This document shows positions 5,943 to 13,880 of a stretch of 33,527 nt of DNA, one piece after another. Positions within the stretch are counted from its first letter, which is position 1, and the number at the start of each line of letters is the position of its first letter. The stretch is from Hyphomicrobiales bacterium (GTDB lineage: Bacteria > Pseudomonadota > Alphaproteobacteria > Rhizobiales > Rhizobiaceae), in NCBI GenBank assembly GCA_900468805.1, contig UEIF01000066.1:1-33527 (forward strand), given 5' to 3'. The notes under the pieces are model-generated. The model was not told the DNA's origin, ran no database searches, and saw only the letters and a program-made list of their open reading frames with translations. A program made the position numbers and the translations under genes.

Positions 5943-7433
5943 CTACCCATAGACATCATACTCCACCGCCGCCTTCACCCCATCACCCGCTCGGTGACGC
6001 GCCTTCTTCACCACCGGTTGCGTGAAGGTCAGCGCCAGCGCATCGCCCTCGTTGGGCGAGGGCAGGCCTCGCTCCTTCATGTCGTCCTTGCTCTCGAGCT
6101 GGATCTTGCCGTCGAGCCGCGCCACTGTCTCGGGCCCGACCAGATCCTGGTAGAGCAGTTCATTGGCGGGATCGATCGCGCCGCCGGCCTTCAGCCAGCG
6201 TTTCATCTGGCCCCAGATATAGGCGCGCATATTGTAGTAGCCGGCGTCCAGAACCTTGGTGGAGCCGAACCAGACGAGCTGCCAGGAGCGGCCCATGACC
6301 GTGCCGGCGCTGACGATGCCGGTTCCGTAGCCGGCATCGATGAAGACCGCGTCGGCCTGATATTCATCCTCCAGCCGGGCGATGAGGTTTGCGACCTCGA
6401 TATCGTTGTCGTTGCGGGCAATGGTCGCCAGCCGCTTCGAATAGAGTCCCTGGCGCAGCATGATCACCGTCGGGTCGTCGCCGGTCCAGGCGGGATCGAC
6501 GCCCAAAATGACCGGCGCGAAGGCATATTGCTCGGAGCGCAGATGCACGGCGCGCGCCCGGTCGGCATCGTCTGACGAGATGAACTGCATGGCGGACTGG
6601 CTCGGAAACTGGCCGCGCACGCGCACCTTGACGATATCGCTATCCTCGCCGTGATCGTCCACGAGACGTTGAAGGAACTGCTTGTTGGTGCCGGGCACCG
6701 AGCGGCTGTCGATCTGCCGTCCGGTCCAGCGGTGGCGGAAGCGGCGGAAGCACTCGCGGAAGCGGCCGCTGTTTCTCGTCGGGTTGCCGAAGACGATCCA
6801 GATGATGACGGTGTCCTCATCGGTCAGCGCGCCCTCGGCCACTTCCCACACCTTGTCATGGATCTTCGAGGCTTCGTCGAAGAGCAGCAGGATGATCTTG
6901 CCCTTGTTGTGCAGGCCGGCGAAGGCTTCCGTATTGTGTTCGCTCCAGGAGATGAAATCCTGCCGCCAGCTTTCGCTGCGCTCGGGGTCGCGTGACTTGA
7001 TGGACATGGCCTGCACATCGAACCAGTGCGCGGTGATCGAAAGCCGAAACCATTTGCCGATCTCGGGTGCGGTCTTGGTGCGCAGCTGGCCCTCTGTATT
7101 GGCTGTCGTGACCACCTTGCAATCGGCAAAACAGGACATCGCCCAGTTGGACAGCATGCCCATCTCGGCCGATTTGCCGATGCCGTGGCCGGAGGCGACA
7201 GATACCTGCAGCGGCTGGTAGCGCGTGGCGGGGTCGGCGAGATGAGCGCCGATCAGTTCGTTGATCTCGTCCTGCCAGGGGCGGGGGCCGTCGTAGCCTG
7301 CTAGCTCACCCATGCCCCAGTCCCAGGCAAGCCGGCTCCAGCGCTTCGGGCTGAAACGGCAGGAAGCGGCGAGCTCGATGATATCGTCGTTGGGATCGCG
7401 GCTTTCGCCTGAAGCGGGCAGGGCCATGGTCAC
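5943..7433 (-). CDS. phage terminase large subunit (TerL)
   Basis: A 496-residue DNA-packaging motor. The N-terminal ATPase domain has Walker A SGHGIGKS (81-88), Walker B ILLLFDE (181-187) and coupling motif GNPTR (216-220). The C-terminal RNase H-like nuclease domain has acidic residues Asp313 (GVDPAWTGDD), Asp366 (FIDAGYG) and Asp464 (EGDALAL). All key residues are present, so it appears intact. The start is GTG 7433, directly next to the TerS stop; ATG 7427 is an alternative. In phages it cuts concatemers and pumps DNA into procapsids. No portal or capsid gene follows it here: the next genes on its 3' side are the Lrp/DMT pair. It is therefore an isolated prophage remnant or a domesticated module. 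Confidence 0.93.
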   Translation of the reverse strand: MTMALPASGESRDPNDDIIELAASCRFSPKRWSRLAWDWGMGELAGYDGPRPWQDEINELIGAHLADPATRYQPLQVSVASGHGIGKSAEMGMLSNWAMSCFADCKVVTTANTEGQLRTKTAPEIGKWFRLSITAHWFDVQAMSIKSRDPERSESWRQDFISWSEHNTEAFAGLHNKGKIILLLFDEASKIHDKVWEVAEGALTDEDTVIIWIVFGNPTRNSGRFRECFRRFRHRWTGRQIDSRSVPGTNKQFLQRLVDDHGEDSDIVKVRVRGQFPSQSAMQFISSDDADRARAVHLRSEQYAFAPVILGVDPAWTGDDPTVIMLRQGLYSKRLATIARNDNDIEVANLIARLEDEYQADAVFIDAGYGTGIVSAGTVMGRSWQLVWFGSTKVLDAGYYNMRAYIWGQMKRWLKAGGAIDPANELLYQDLVGPETVARLDGKIQLESKDDMKERGLPSPNEGDALALTFTQPVVKKARHRAGDGVKAAVEYDVYG

Positions 7434-8003
7434 CTACTCAGCCTCGCCGTCATTGTGCTCGTCATTGCGCTCGTCATTCCGCTTCTGGGCCCGCTCCAGC
7501 CGTTCGGCCAGCGCGCTCAGGCCCTTGTGCTCGACGATCTCCTTGAAGGCATTGATGCGGATATGCTTGCCGATCAGTTCCAGCCGGCGCAGCCGCTCGG
7601 CAAATTTCACCTTCTTCACATGGCCGATCTCCCGGCGCTCCTTGCCCGTGCCCTCGTAGAGCGCGGAAATCTCCAGATCCGTCACCAGCCCCTGGCGCCA
7701 GATGGCAGGCCATTCCCTGATCGGCAGGAGGTCGCCATTCTCGTCATAGAGATCGCCGAGATCGGCCTCGGCCTCGGCGGCGAGCCGCGTCAGCAGCCAG
7801 TCCGCATCGACCTTCATCCGTCCGGAGCGCTCCGCCTTGCCGGCCTCGATGGCGGCGGAGATGGCCGGCTCCTGCAAAAGCGCGCGCGCCGTCGCTTTCG
7901 CCCTGCGCGTGGAATAGCCGGCGCGGATTGCCGCCTGCTCTCCATCGAGATCGACATCGTATTCTTCCACAAAGCGCTGCTGCCGCGCCGTCAGTTCCAT
8001 CAT
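7434..8003 (-). CDS. phage terminase small subunit (TerS)
   Basis: A 189-residue DNA-recognition partner of the large terminase. The N-terminus (ELTARQQRFVEEYDVDLDG, then AAIRAGYSTRRAKATARALL) is the typical helix-turn-helix of the Terminase_2 family. A middle helical part and a charged tail (RNDERNDEHND repeats) follow. The start is taken at ATG 8003 (an ATG-ATG pair) with GGGG about eight bases upstream. The frame runs open to 8285, but that extension is unlike the family. Its TAG at 7434-7436 abuts the TerL GTG, so the two are co-translated. It would bind the packaging start site and load TerL. Confidence 0.88.
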   Translation of the reverse strand: MMELTARQQRFVEEYDVDLDGEQAAIRAGYSTRRAKATARALLQEPAISAAIEAGKAERSGRMKVDADWLLTRLAAEAEADLGDLYDENGDLLPIREWPAIWRQGLVTDLEISALYEGTGKERREIGHVKKVKFAERLRRLELIGKHIRINAFKEIVEHKGLSALAERLERAQKRNDERNDEHNDGEAE

Positions 8004-8308
8004 GCCGCATACCCCGGTTTGCCGGAGAGATAGCCGGGCAATGGTTGTCGAGGCGAAAGCGCACACCGGAACAGCCGGGCGGGAACTTTTTCGGATGAGC
8101 GGCGTTGTGCGCTCCAGCCAGACCTCGTTCCCTGCGTTTCTGGAAGGATGAGCCCTTGAGCATGTCGTGTCCGGACGATGCTCGCCCCGGCGTGGATCGG
8201 GATCGCGGCCACAGGGACTAACCACAGCTTTTAACCGAAAGAAAAGCTCTTCGTTGCAGAGAAAATCGATTTGATAATACTGCAACAGAGACCAGAGGGA
8301 GCTTTACG
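8004..8308. other. gap between TerS and the KTSC-like gene, with a promoter-like end
   Basis: No gene is supported in the first 240 bases. Near the right end lies a dyad, GTTGCAG (8253-8259) and CTGCAAC (8280-8286), enclosing the palindrome AAATCGATTT and a -10-like GATAAT. The good ribosome site GAGGGAG of the gene at 8309 follows. This divergent gap probably carries the promoters for both strands. Confidence 0.4.
8253..8286 (+). promoter_or_regulatory. candidate operator/promoter of the 8309 gene
   Basis: Perfect 7-bp arms, GTTGCAG and CTGCAAC, separated by 20 nt that include AAATCGATTT and TTGATAATAC. It lies 22 bases before the ATG. The regulator is unknown. Confidence 0.4.
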
Positions 8309-8782
8309 ATGCTTGAAAAACTCAGAAGATCTCTTGGTATGTCCGCCAAAGACCGCCGTGAGAGAGAGATAAACTGGATCGGCTATGCCGAAAAGCCATC
8401 CAGGCTTGTCATCGAATTTACCGATGGCACCACGCGCACCCATCTCAATGTCCTGCCGGGCCATATCGTCGGCCTGCGGGTGGCGGCCGACAAGCTTCAC
8501 TATTACGAATCCCAGATTGCGCCCGACAATCTGGCGCTCGAAATCGCAGGCGCAAGGACCATTGCAAATACGAGCACGAAAGCGAGCATCCATATCAGGC
8601 CAAATGTGAGCGCGGGGTTCATGAGCCTGGGGGCCACGAGTCTGGCGGCTACGAGTCTGGCGGCTACGAGCATGGGGGCTCCGAGTATGGGATCAATGAG
8701 TATTGGGCGCACGAGTAAGAGGGCTATGAGCATGGGAACGAGAGCGGCGGCCGTTTCCGAAAAGCGCAGGGCGCAGTCCTGA
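8309..8782 (+). CDS. KTSC-like protein with a tandem pentapeptide tail
   Basis: A 157-residue protein with ribosome site AGGGAG seven bases before the ATG. Residues about 20-75 (WIGYAEKPSRLVIEFTDG, VLPGHIVGLRVAADKLHYYE) resemble the layout of the KTSC domain encoded just downstream: strand, aromatic, VLPxxV, then YY near the end. The match is weak and is my inference. Residues 105-144 are eight 5-residue units of the form (T/M/P)S(L/M/I/K)(G/A/R)(A/S/R/T), from 15-nt DNA repeats. The antisense strand is also open across this part and would encode a hydrophobic stretch, but it lacks a ribosome site. Next to phage terminase genes, it could be a phage moron or an accessory gene. Confidence 0.6.
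   Translation: MLEKLRRSLGMSAKDRREREINWIGYAEKPSRLVIEFTDGTTRTHLNVLPGHIVGLRVAADKLHYYESQIAPDNLALEIAGARTIANTSTKASIHIRPNVSAGFMSLGATSLAATSLAATSMGAPSMGSMSIGRTSKRAMSMGTRAAAVSEKRRAQS
8621..8740 (+). repeat. eight in-frame 15-nt tandem repeats
   Basis: Units begin ATGAGCCTGGGGGCC, ACGAGTCTGGCGGCT (twice, identical), ACGAGCATGGGGGCT, and so on, ending with ATGAGCATGGGAACG. Later units diverge more than the central ones. No spacers are present, so it is not a CRISPR array. The copy number is probably variable between strains. Confidence 0.85.
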
Positions 8783-8824
8783 GATCTCACCTGAGGTCCC
8801 TGCGTCCGCTTCAGAGTAGCGACC

Positions 8825-9076
8825 ATGGAAGTCTCATCACGACTGATCAAGGAGATCACCTATGATCCGGCGACGCAGATCCTGGAGGTCGAACTCCGCC
8901 TGAAAGGCCGCCGCCGCTTTTTCAACGTGCCTTCCTCCGTCTTCAATAACCTGATCACCGCGGCGTCGCCCGGCTGGTATTACACGCAGCACATCCGCGA
9001 TGCTTTCCCCCGCGCCGACGACAAATCCCGCAAGCGCTTTTCCTTTCCCTGGCTCAGCATCCGCCGCCATCACTGA
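8825..9076 (+). CDS. KTSC domain-containing protein
   Basis: An 83-residue protein made almost entirely of a KTSC domain: SSRLIKEITYDPATQILEV (4-22), then FFNVPSSVF and the ending GWYYTQHIRDAF, followed by a basic tail. The KTSC name comes from short proteins often found near phage, topoisomerase or lysine-tRNA genes; their biochemical role is not established. It begins 42 bases after the KTSC-like gene in the same direction, so the two are probably co-transcribed and may be diverged duplicates. The ribosome site is weak. Confidence 0.8.
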   Translation: MEVSSRLIKEITYDPATQILEVELRLKGRRRFFNVPSSVFNNLITAASPGWYYTQHIRDAFPRADDKSRKRFSFPWLSIRRHH

Positions 9077-9418
9077 TGGCAGGCGGGCTTAAGATTGTGA
9101 AGATCAAAAATGCGCGGATGAGCCTCCATGACTTTGACTGTTATTGAAGCCAATCGCCTCTTGTTCCCTTAATAATTCCTTTCTCAGATAATCTCCGTCT
9201 TATGGCGAGTTATCTTGCACATCGTTGAAATGCCATCCCGAAATTTTGTAGAATATAAAATTTTGTATGCTTTCCGCTCGAATATGGATTTCCACCTATT
9301 TTCTATAGATAGCATCGCTCGAATATTGTTCGGATATGTGAATTATAAATAATCTTTATTAATTCGACTTTCGCGTGAATTGTGATTTAATAACACAATC
9401 GCATTCGTGGAGGGACAA
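9077..9418. other. AT-rich leader of the protease operon
   Basis: No gene is seen. The stretch from about 9140 to 9400 is much richer in A and T than the DNA on its left, with several TATAAA/TATAAT-like words (near 9253 and 9344). This marks a compositional border and probably holds the promoter of the operon at 9419. Confidence 0.5.
9379..9399 (+). promoter_or_regulatory. dyad just upstream of the lipoprotein gene
   Basis: ATTGTG and CACAAT are perfect 6-bp arms flanking ATTTAATAA, 20 bases before the ATG and just before the GGAGG site. The arm sequence is CRP/FNR-like, but the spacing is one base longer than the classic CRP site. It could be an operator for the three-gene operon. Confidence 0.4.
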
Positions 9419-9901
9419 ATGCGGTTGCTATATATCTTTGTGCCTTTCTCGGTTTTGCTTTCCGGATGTGGAACATACACTCCGCGGCAAGTTGCCGAGC
9501 CTTCGGCTATTTCTCTTAAGGAAGCCGTTTTCGAGGTCGCAGATGCTCTGAACGAAGTGCAGGATCGCGTTCCGCTAGAGCGACGGACTGGCTTGTTGGC
9601 AGACGAAGTCACTGTTGTTTTTAACGTCGCGGCGACATCAACCACCACCAATACGGCGGGACTGACGATCTCTAATGTTGCGTTGGCAGGCGTCGGCGGA
9701 ACGTTCGGTGTCAACGGCCAGACTCAGAATGTCAGTCTAGGTAACCGCGGGAACACCGTCACGATCAAGTTCAAGAACATTGCGACGGCGGACATGAGCA
9801 AATCGAACTTCAAGCCAACGCGCGTATGCACGGGCAAAGAGACTGTTGGGCCGTGCGTAAAAGCCACCTTGGATGAACCTTCAGGAGGTAGGAAGCGATG
9901 A
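9419..9901 (+). CDS. lipoprotein with probable Trypco2-like domain
   Basis: A 160-residue protein starting at ATG 9419, five bases after GGAGG. The signal peptide ends in the lipobox LSGC (Cys17), so it should be lipid-anchored facing the periplasm. Residues about 30-125 fit the layout of the trypsin-co-occurring domain Trypco2: a helix of the type ISLKEAVFEVADALNEVQD, a strand ADEVTVVFNVAATST, a Gly-rich turn with small residues, then LGNRGNTVTIKFKNI. Known Trypco domains occur beside peptidases in bacterial conflict systems. Here two secreted peptidases follow directly. The stop overlaps the next ATG (ATGA at 9898-9901), so translation is coupled. The domain call is by eye and moderate; a lipid-anchored form would be unusual. 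Confidence 0.7.
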   Translation: MRLLYIFVPFSVLLSGCGTYTPRQVAEPSAISLKEAVFEVADALNEVQDRVPLERRTGLLADEVTVVFNVAATSTTTNTAGLTISNVALAGVGGTFGVNGQTQNVSLGNRGNTVTIKFKNIATADMSKSNFKPTRVCTGKETVGPCVKATLDEPSGGRKR

Positions 9902-12321
9902 GCAGAACGAGAATTTTTGTTGCCGTAGCTTGGCTCATAGGTCCATCTCTTTTCGGTTCGGAGGTCCAGGCGCAGGAGCCTAGCGAGGCAGCTGCCGTCA
10001 CATTTGAATATCGAAACGGCACCATCAGCCAGGATTTTCTGAATTGGGTTGCAAAGTTCGGGGCGCGCGCTCCCGTTAAGTTTGACCCGAATGCCAAGAT
10101 CAGCGACTACGTGAAAATGCTGTGCAGCGATGTCGCCAGCATCAACATTCAATTGTTCAAGCAAAGCCTTGCGGATCAGGGGCTGGTCGTCAACAGCGAC
10201 GATCGCGTCCAGCAGGCCGAACGCGGCACGTTGCTGCTGCCGCCGTGTCTGCCAGTCCCGTCTACGACCACTGTCGCGCGTGTCGTGCTGCGCGACGAAA
10301 GCTTCTGGGATTTTTACAAAAAAAGCGGCACTGCTCCTTCTTTCAAGATTGATGGCATCGATTCCCTGTCACCGACGACCGTTGCGGCCGACAAGGGCCT
10401 CTCCTCAGCGTTGACCGGGATTGCGGACGCGATTGCGGCTGAGATTGCGAAGGGTGGGCTTGCGGGTGGAATTGCCGATGTCGGCTACTATGTCACCGAC
10501 CGCTATCTCAAGCAGCCGGGCAGTTCCGGCAAAGAACAGGGCGAGGTCGCCTGGGATGTGTTTCTTGCGGCAAACGAGTTGAAGCGCGCAGGCTTCGACG
10601 ACGATCAGATCGAGAAAACGGTCTACGATTCCATCGGCACGGCATCGCCAAAACTCAAGGAGGGCGTCGATGCGGCCATAAAGCAGTGGAGCGGTGCAAA
10701 CCAGCTTTCGTCGGATGAGTGGACGACGCTTCTGGCGGAAACCAGCTTCGATCAGAATGCGGATTTTTCAAAGCAGGTCACCTGGTTCGATCCCAGCCCG
10801 TCGTCCAAGAAGAATCCGGCTGCGCTGAAAACCGGCAACATCGTGGCGATACCGACCATCGCCGTTCAGAACGTTCAGATTCCTGTCGATTATGCGTCGC
10901 TCTCGAAAGCCAATCCTTCGGAGGCCGCCGAATTCCTGAAGACCAATCCACCGCCAAGCCCGACGAGCGATGCTTCGGAGAGCAAGGCGGAAGTCATGCT
11001 GCTGGATGCCCAGCCGATCGACGACGTCAAGGCCGGCACCTGCGATAGCGCCAGCTACAGATACTGGGGAACGCAAGCTTTCGCGCGCGAGTTTGCGGCA
11101 GCCGCGATGCGCACCCGATGGCTTGCCTTTCGTATGGGGGTCGAGAAATTCGAGGCGACTATTGTCGTGGTGGATTCCGGCTTCGTGCGTGCCAATGAAG
11201 AAGGCGCGTTCCGCGGCGCCTTCACGCAAGGGGGCTCACTTCTGCATGAGCAGAATGCGACGATAGCACTTGGCCCCAAGCGGGCGCACGGCACGATCGT
11301 TGCAGGCCTGGCATTGGGCGGACCGGATCTGTGGGGCATGGCCCCGGCGCTTGGGCTCGATGTGAGGATCACGCCCGCAACCATCTTCGATGTGCGCATG
11401 CAAAACAACGTTGCGACGCCCATTTTTCGGGAGCAATGGCTCAAGAATGCCATCGGCACTGGCGGCGATATTTTCAACATCAGTTTTGCCGGAAAGCAGC
11501 AGGCTCTGACAGACGCCTTTCGGGATTATGTCGGCAAGGCAAGCAGCAAGTTATTCATCGTCGCGGCCGGCAACAACAATCTGAACAATGACGTAAAAGG
11601 CGCCGATATCAACGATACGGAGCTCTATCCACAGAGGCTCGGCGGTAACGACCGCGGACCGAACGTGATTGCCGTCGCCGCCTATGACGGGAAGAAGCTC
11701 GCAACATTCTCGAATTACTCGGATCTTTACGTGTCGATCGCCGCCCCGGGTTGCGCGGTCGCCAGTTGGGCTCCGACTGACGACAACTCGAAATACGAGG
11801 AACGGCGTGTTACCGGCACGTCATTCTCGACGCCGATCGTGGCGCACGTCGCGGCGATCGTGAAAGCGCTTATGCCGCAGCAATTCTCCGAGCCTCGATA
11901 TGTGCGAGCCCGGATACTGGCCGGCGCGGATCTTACCAAGGAAGTGACCGGCGTCGAGGATGGTCGGCTGCTCAATCCGATAAAGACGGTCTCGCTGTAT
12001 GAGGATGTGGTCGAGGTGGAAAAGGCGGGATCGCGCGAGCTACTGATCGGCTCCCTTCAAAGCAACGTGACGATCAACGAACTTTGCGAAGGACTTGGAA
12101 CGCCTCCGGGAGATGTGCAGCTGCTGAAGTTCGCACGCGATCCGACGCCGGCAGGCGAGAAGGATTCCATCGTCTACGTCATGCGGGACGGAATTCTCGA
12201 CAATTCGAGAACCTGCAAACACAAGCCGGGTTTTCTGGCGTTCACGACAGGGACTGGGGAAGATGTCGTGCTCAACCTCGACGAGGTTGTCGACATGGTG
12301 CTGAAGGTGAAAAAACCATGA
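9898..12321 (+). CDS. secreted subtilisin-like (S8) serine protease with long N-terminal region
   Basis: An 807-residue protein with a very strong ribosome site (AGGAGGTAGG) inside the end of the lipoprotein gene. The signal peptide covers about 1-25 (cleavage near VQA). Residues about 30-415 match no family I recognise and include a hydrophobic, Gly/Ala-rich stretch (IADAIAAEIAKGGLAGGIA, about 176-194). The S8 domain spans about 415-690, with Asp426 (VVVDSG), His464 (RAHGTIVAGL), oxyanion Asn559 (AAGNNN) and Ser642 (GTSFSTP), so the full triad is present. A C-terminal part of about 115 residues has two Cys. It is predicted to act in the periplasm or outside the cell. Its stop overlaps the ATG of the next protease gene (ATGA at 12318-12321). 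The long unknown part may be an inhibitory pro-region or an effector domain. Confidence 0.88.
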   Translation: MSRTRIFVAVAWLIGPSLFGSEVQAQEPSEAAAVTFEYRNGTISQDFLNWVAKFGARAPVKFDPNAKISDYVKMLCSDVASINIQLFKQSLADQGLVVNSDDRVQQAERGTLLLPPCLPVPSTTTVARVVLRDESFWDFYKKSGTAPSFKIDGIDSLSPTTVAADKGLSSALTGIADAIAAEIAKGGLAGGIADVGYYVTDRYLKQPGSSGKEQGEVAWDVFLAANELKRAGFDDDQIEKTVYDSIGTASPKLKEGVDAAIKQWSGANQLSSDEWTTLLAETSFDQNADFSKQVTWFDPSPSSKKNPAALKTGNIVAIPTIAVQNVQIPVDYASLSKANPSEAAEFLKTNPPPSPTSDASESKAEVMLLDAQPIDDVKAGTCDSASYRYWGTQAFAREFAAAAMRTRWLAFRMGVEKFEATIVVVDSGFVRANEEGAFRGAFTQGGSLLHEQNATIALGPKRAHGTIVAGLALGGPDLWGMAPALGLDVRITPATIFDVRMQNNVATPIFREQWLKNAIGTGGDIFNISFAGKQQALTDAFRDYVGKASSKLFIVAAGNNNLNNDVKGADINDTELYPQRLGGNDRGPNVIAVAAYDGKKLATFSNYSDLYVSIAAPGCAVASWAPTDDNSKYEERRVTGTSFSTPIVAHVAAIVKALMPQQFSEPRYVRARILAGADLTKEVTGVEDGRLLNPIKTVSLYEDVVEVEKAGSRELLIGSLQSNVTINELCEGLGTPPGDVQLLKFARDPTPAGEKDSIVYVMRDGILDNSRTCKHKPGFLAFTTGTGEDVVLNLDEVVDMVLKVKKP

Positions 12322-13880
12322 ATAGAACCCTTGCGGCTTTGGTAATGGGGTTGATGGGCTGGAGCGCATGCCATGCCCAGTCAGCCGATGAACAGGCCGC
12401 GCGCCCCGAAGAGGGAGTCAGTCAGGATACCGATACCATCTCGCTGACAGTCGGTGGTATCGGGTATCGCATCAGCTTCCATGAGGGGGATGAAGGAGAG
12501 GCGCTTTACCAGGGCGACATAATCCTGGGGCCCATTGAAAAGCTTCGCGATTCCGACAACGTGGCACTCCAGGACCTGGGATCGGACATCCTGTTCGGTC
12601 TTGCAATTCGGAATAAGGACACCCGCTGGCCAAATGGGGAAGTCCTGTATCGGATAAACAAGGATTTACCCGCTCCGGGGCGTGTTCAAAGTGCCATCGC
12701 TGCATGGGAGGCGGCGACGCCTATCCGGTTCAAGCAGATAACCACCGCCAAGGGAAATTTTGTCGATTTCGTTGCCGGCGGCGGCTGCAGTTCCGCCGTT
12801 GGCATGGTCGGCGGGCGACAGGTCGTCAGGCTCGGGAACGATTGCACTGTCGGCAATACCATTCACGAGATCGGCCATGTCCTCGGACTTCATCATGAGC
12901 AAGCAAGGGAGGACCGCAATCAGCATGTTATTGTTTACGGAAACAATATCATAGATGGGGCCGAGGGTAATTTTCAAACCGATCCAACGACTTATAAAGA
13001 TATAGGCACCTATTGCTATGACTCGATCACGCACTATGGGAAGTATGCTTTTTCTAAGAATCCCGGTGTGTTGAAGACCATCGAAACTGTCCCACCGAAC
13101 CTTCCGATAGGCCAGCGTATCAAGCTGGCATCCTGCGATATCGAAACAATCAGCAAGATATATGGTCTGGCCGCAGATGATCCGGTGAGTCCGGTATTCG
13201 ACGGCGAACTTGAGCTGATACCCGATGGATGCAAAGAGCAAGGTCAATGCTTCCTAAAAAATGATCTGACATTTACCGATGCCCGTGGTGTTCGTTGGCG
13301 TGCCGGCAAATGGACTCCGGGCTCGTCGGAAAGCATTGAAACCGGAAAGACGGACGGTGCCTCAATACCGGCTTGGGCGCAGTTCCTTGTCGGTGAACCG
13401 TTCAGCGACGAATACTTGAAAGCCGCGGTAATACACGATCACTATTGCTACAAAGAAAATCACGTTCGGAGTTGGCGTGAAACTCACCGCATGTTCTACA
13501 ACGCGATGATTTCCCTGAACGTGCCCGATCCCAAAGCCAAATTGATGTATGCGGCCGTCTATCTTGGAGGACCGAGATGGACAAGGCTGGTCCCGGGTGA
13601 AAGCTGCGGACCTCAATGCCTTTACGATGCCGTCAAGGGGCTCTCGACTGTAAATAAGGTTGGAAGCGACTTAGTGCTCGTCGAGAAGGATCGGTACAAT
13701 GATGTTAGCTTCAAGAAAGATCTCGAGACAATCCAAGCGAGGCTCGAAGCGGACCCGACCATTTCTCTTTCTCAAATAGAGGACATGGTAATTCGGATAC
13801 GTCCCGATGACTCGTTCGACAAAGCCGGGAGCGAGCATGAAGTTTCGGGGCCGAGCGACGTGATTCTTATCGGCCAATGA
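12318..13880 (+). CDS. secreted astacin-like metalloprotease fused to a DUF1353-like domain
   Basis: A 520-residue protein; the start at ATG 12318 overlaps the subtilase stop and has GAAGGTG upstream. The frame is open further back, but that part lies inside the upstream gene. Signal peptide about 1-20 (ending ACHA). The zinc site is HEIGHVLGLHHE, with His183, Glu184, His187 and His193, as in astacins (M12A). The Met-turn region reads SITHY (236-240): Tyr240 is kept but Thr238 replaces the usual Met. The C-terminal part, about 300-430, resembles DUF1353, a domain common in phages: TDGASIPAW (345-353) and AAVIHDHYC (369-377). I know of no standard family with this combination. Together with the lipoprotein and the subtilase it forms a three-gene coupled operon, all exported. 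Confidence 0.85.
   Translation: MNRTLAALVMGLMGWSACHAQSADEQAARPEEGVSQDTDTISLTVGGIGYRISFHEGDEGEALYQGDIILGPIEKLRDSDNVALQDLGSDILFGLAIRNKDTRWPNGEVLYRINKDLPAPGRVQSAIAAWEAATPIRFKQITTAKGNFVDFVAGGGCSSAVGMVGGRQVVRLGNDCTVGNTIHEIGHVLGLHHEQAREDRNQHVIVYGNNIIDGAEGNFQTDPTTYKDIGTYCYDSITHYGKYAFSKNPGVLKTIETVPPNLPIGQRIKLASCDIETISKIYGLAADDPVSPVFDGELELIPDGCKEQGQCFLKNDLTFTDARGVRWRAGKWTPGSSESIETGKTDGASIPAWAQFLVGEPFSDEYLKAAVIHDHYCYKENHVRSWRETHRMFYNAMISLNVPDPKAKLMYAAVYLGGPRWTRLVPGESCGPQCLYDAVKGLSTVNKVGSDLVLVEKDRYNDVSFKKDLETIQARLEADPTISLSQIEDMVIRIRPDDSFDKAGSEHEVSGPSDVILIGQ

Noticed and set aside
7434..8285. A 283-residue version of TerS
   Set aside because: The first 94 residues are unlike any terminase. The family start and a usable ribosome site are at 8003.
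8621..8740. CRISPR array
   Set aside because: The 15-nt units are contiguous with no spacers and are in frame inside a gene.
8503..8859. A hydrophobic minus-strand protein opposite the KTSC-like gene
   Set aside because: The plus-strand gene has a good ribosome site and domain-like sequence. The minus frame has neither and runs across the KTSC gene start.
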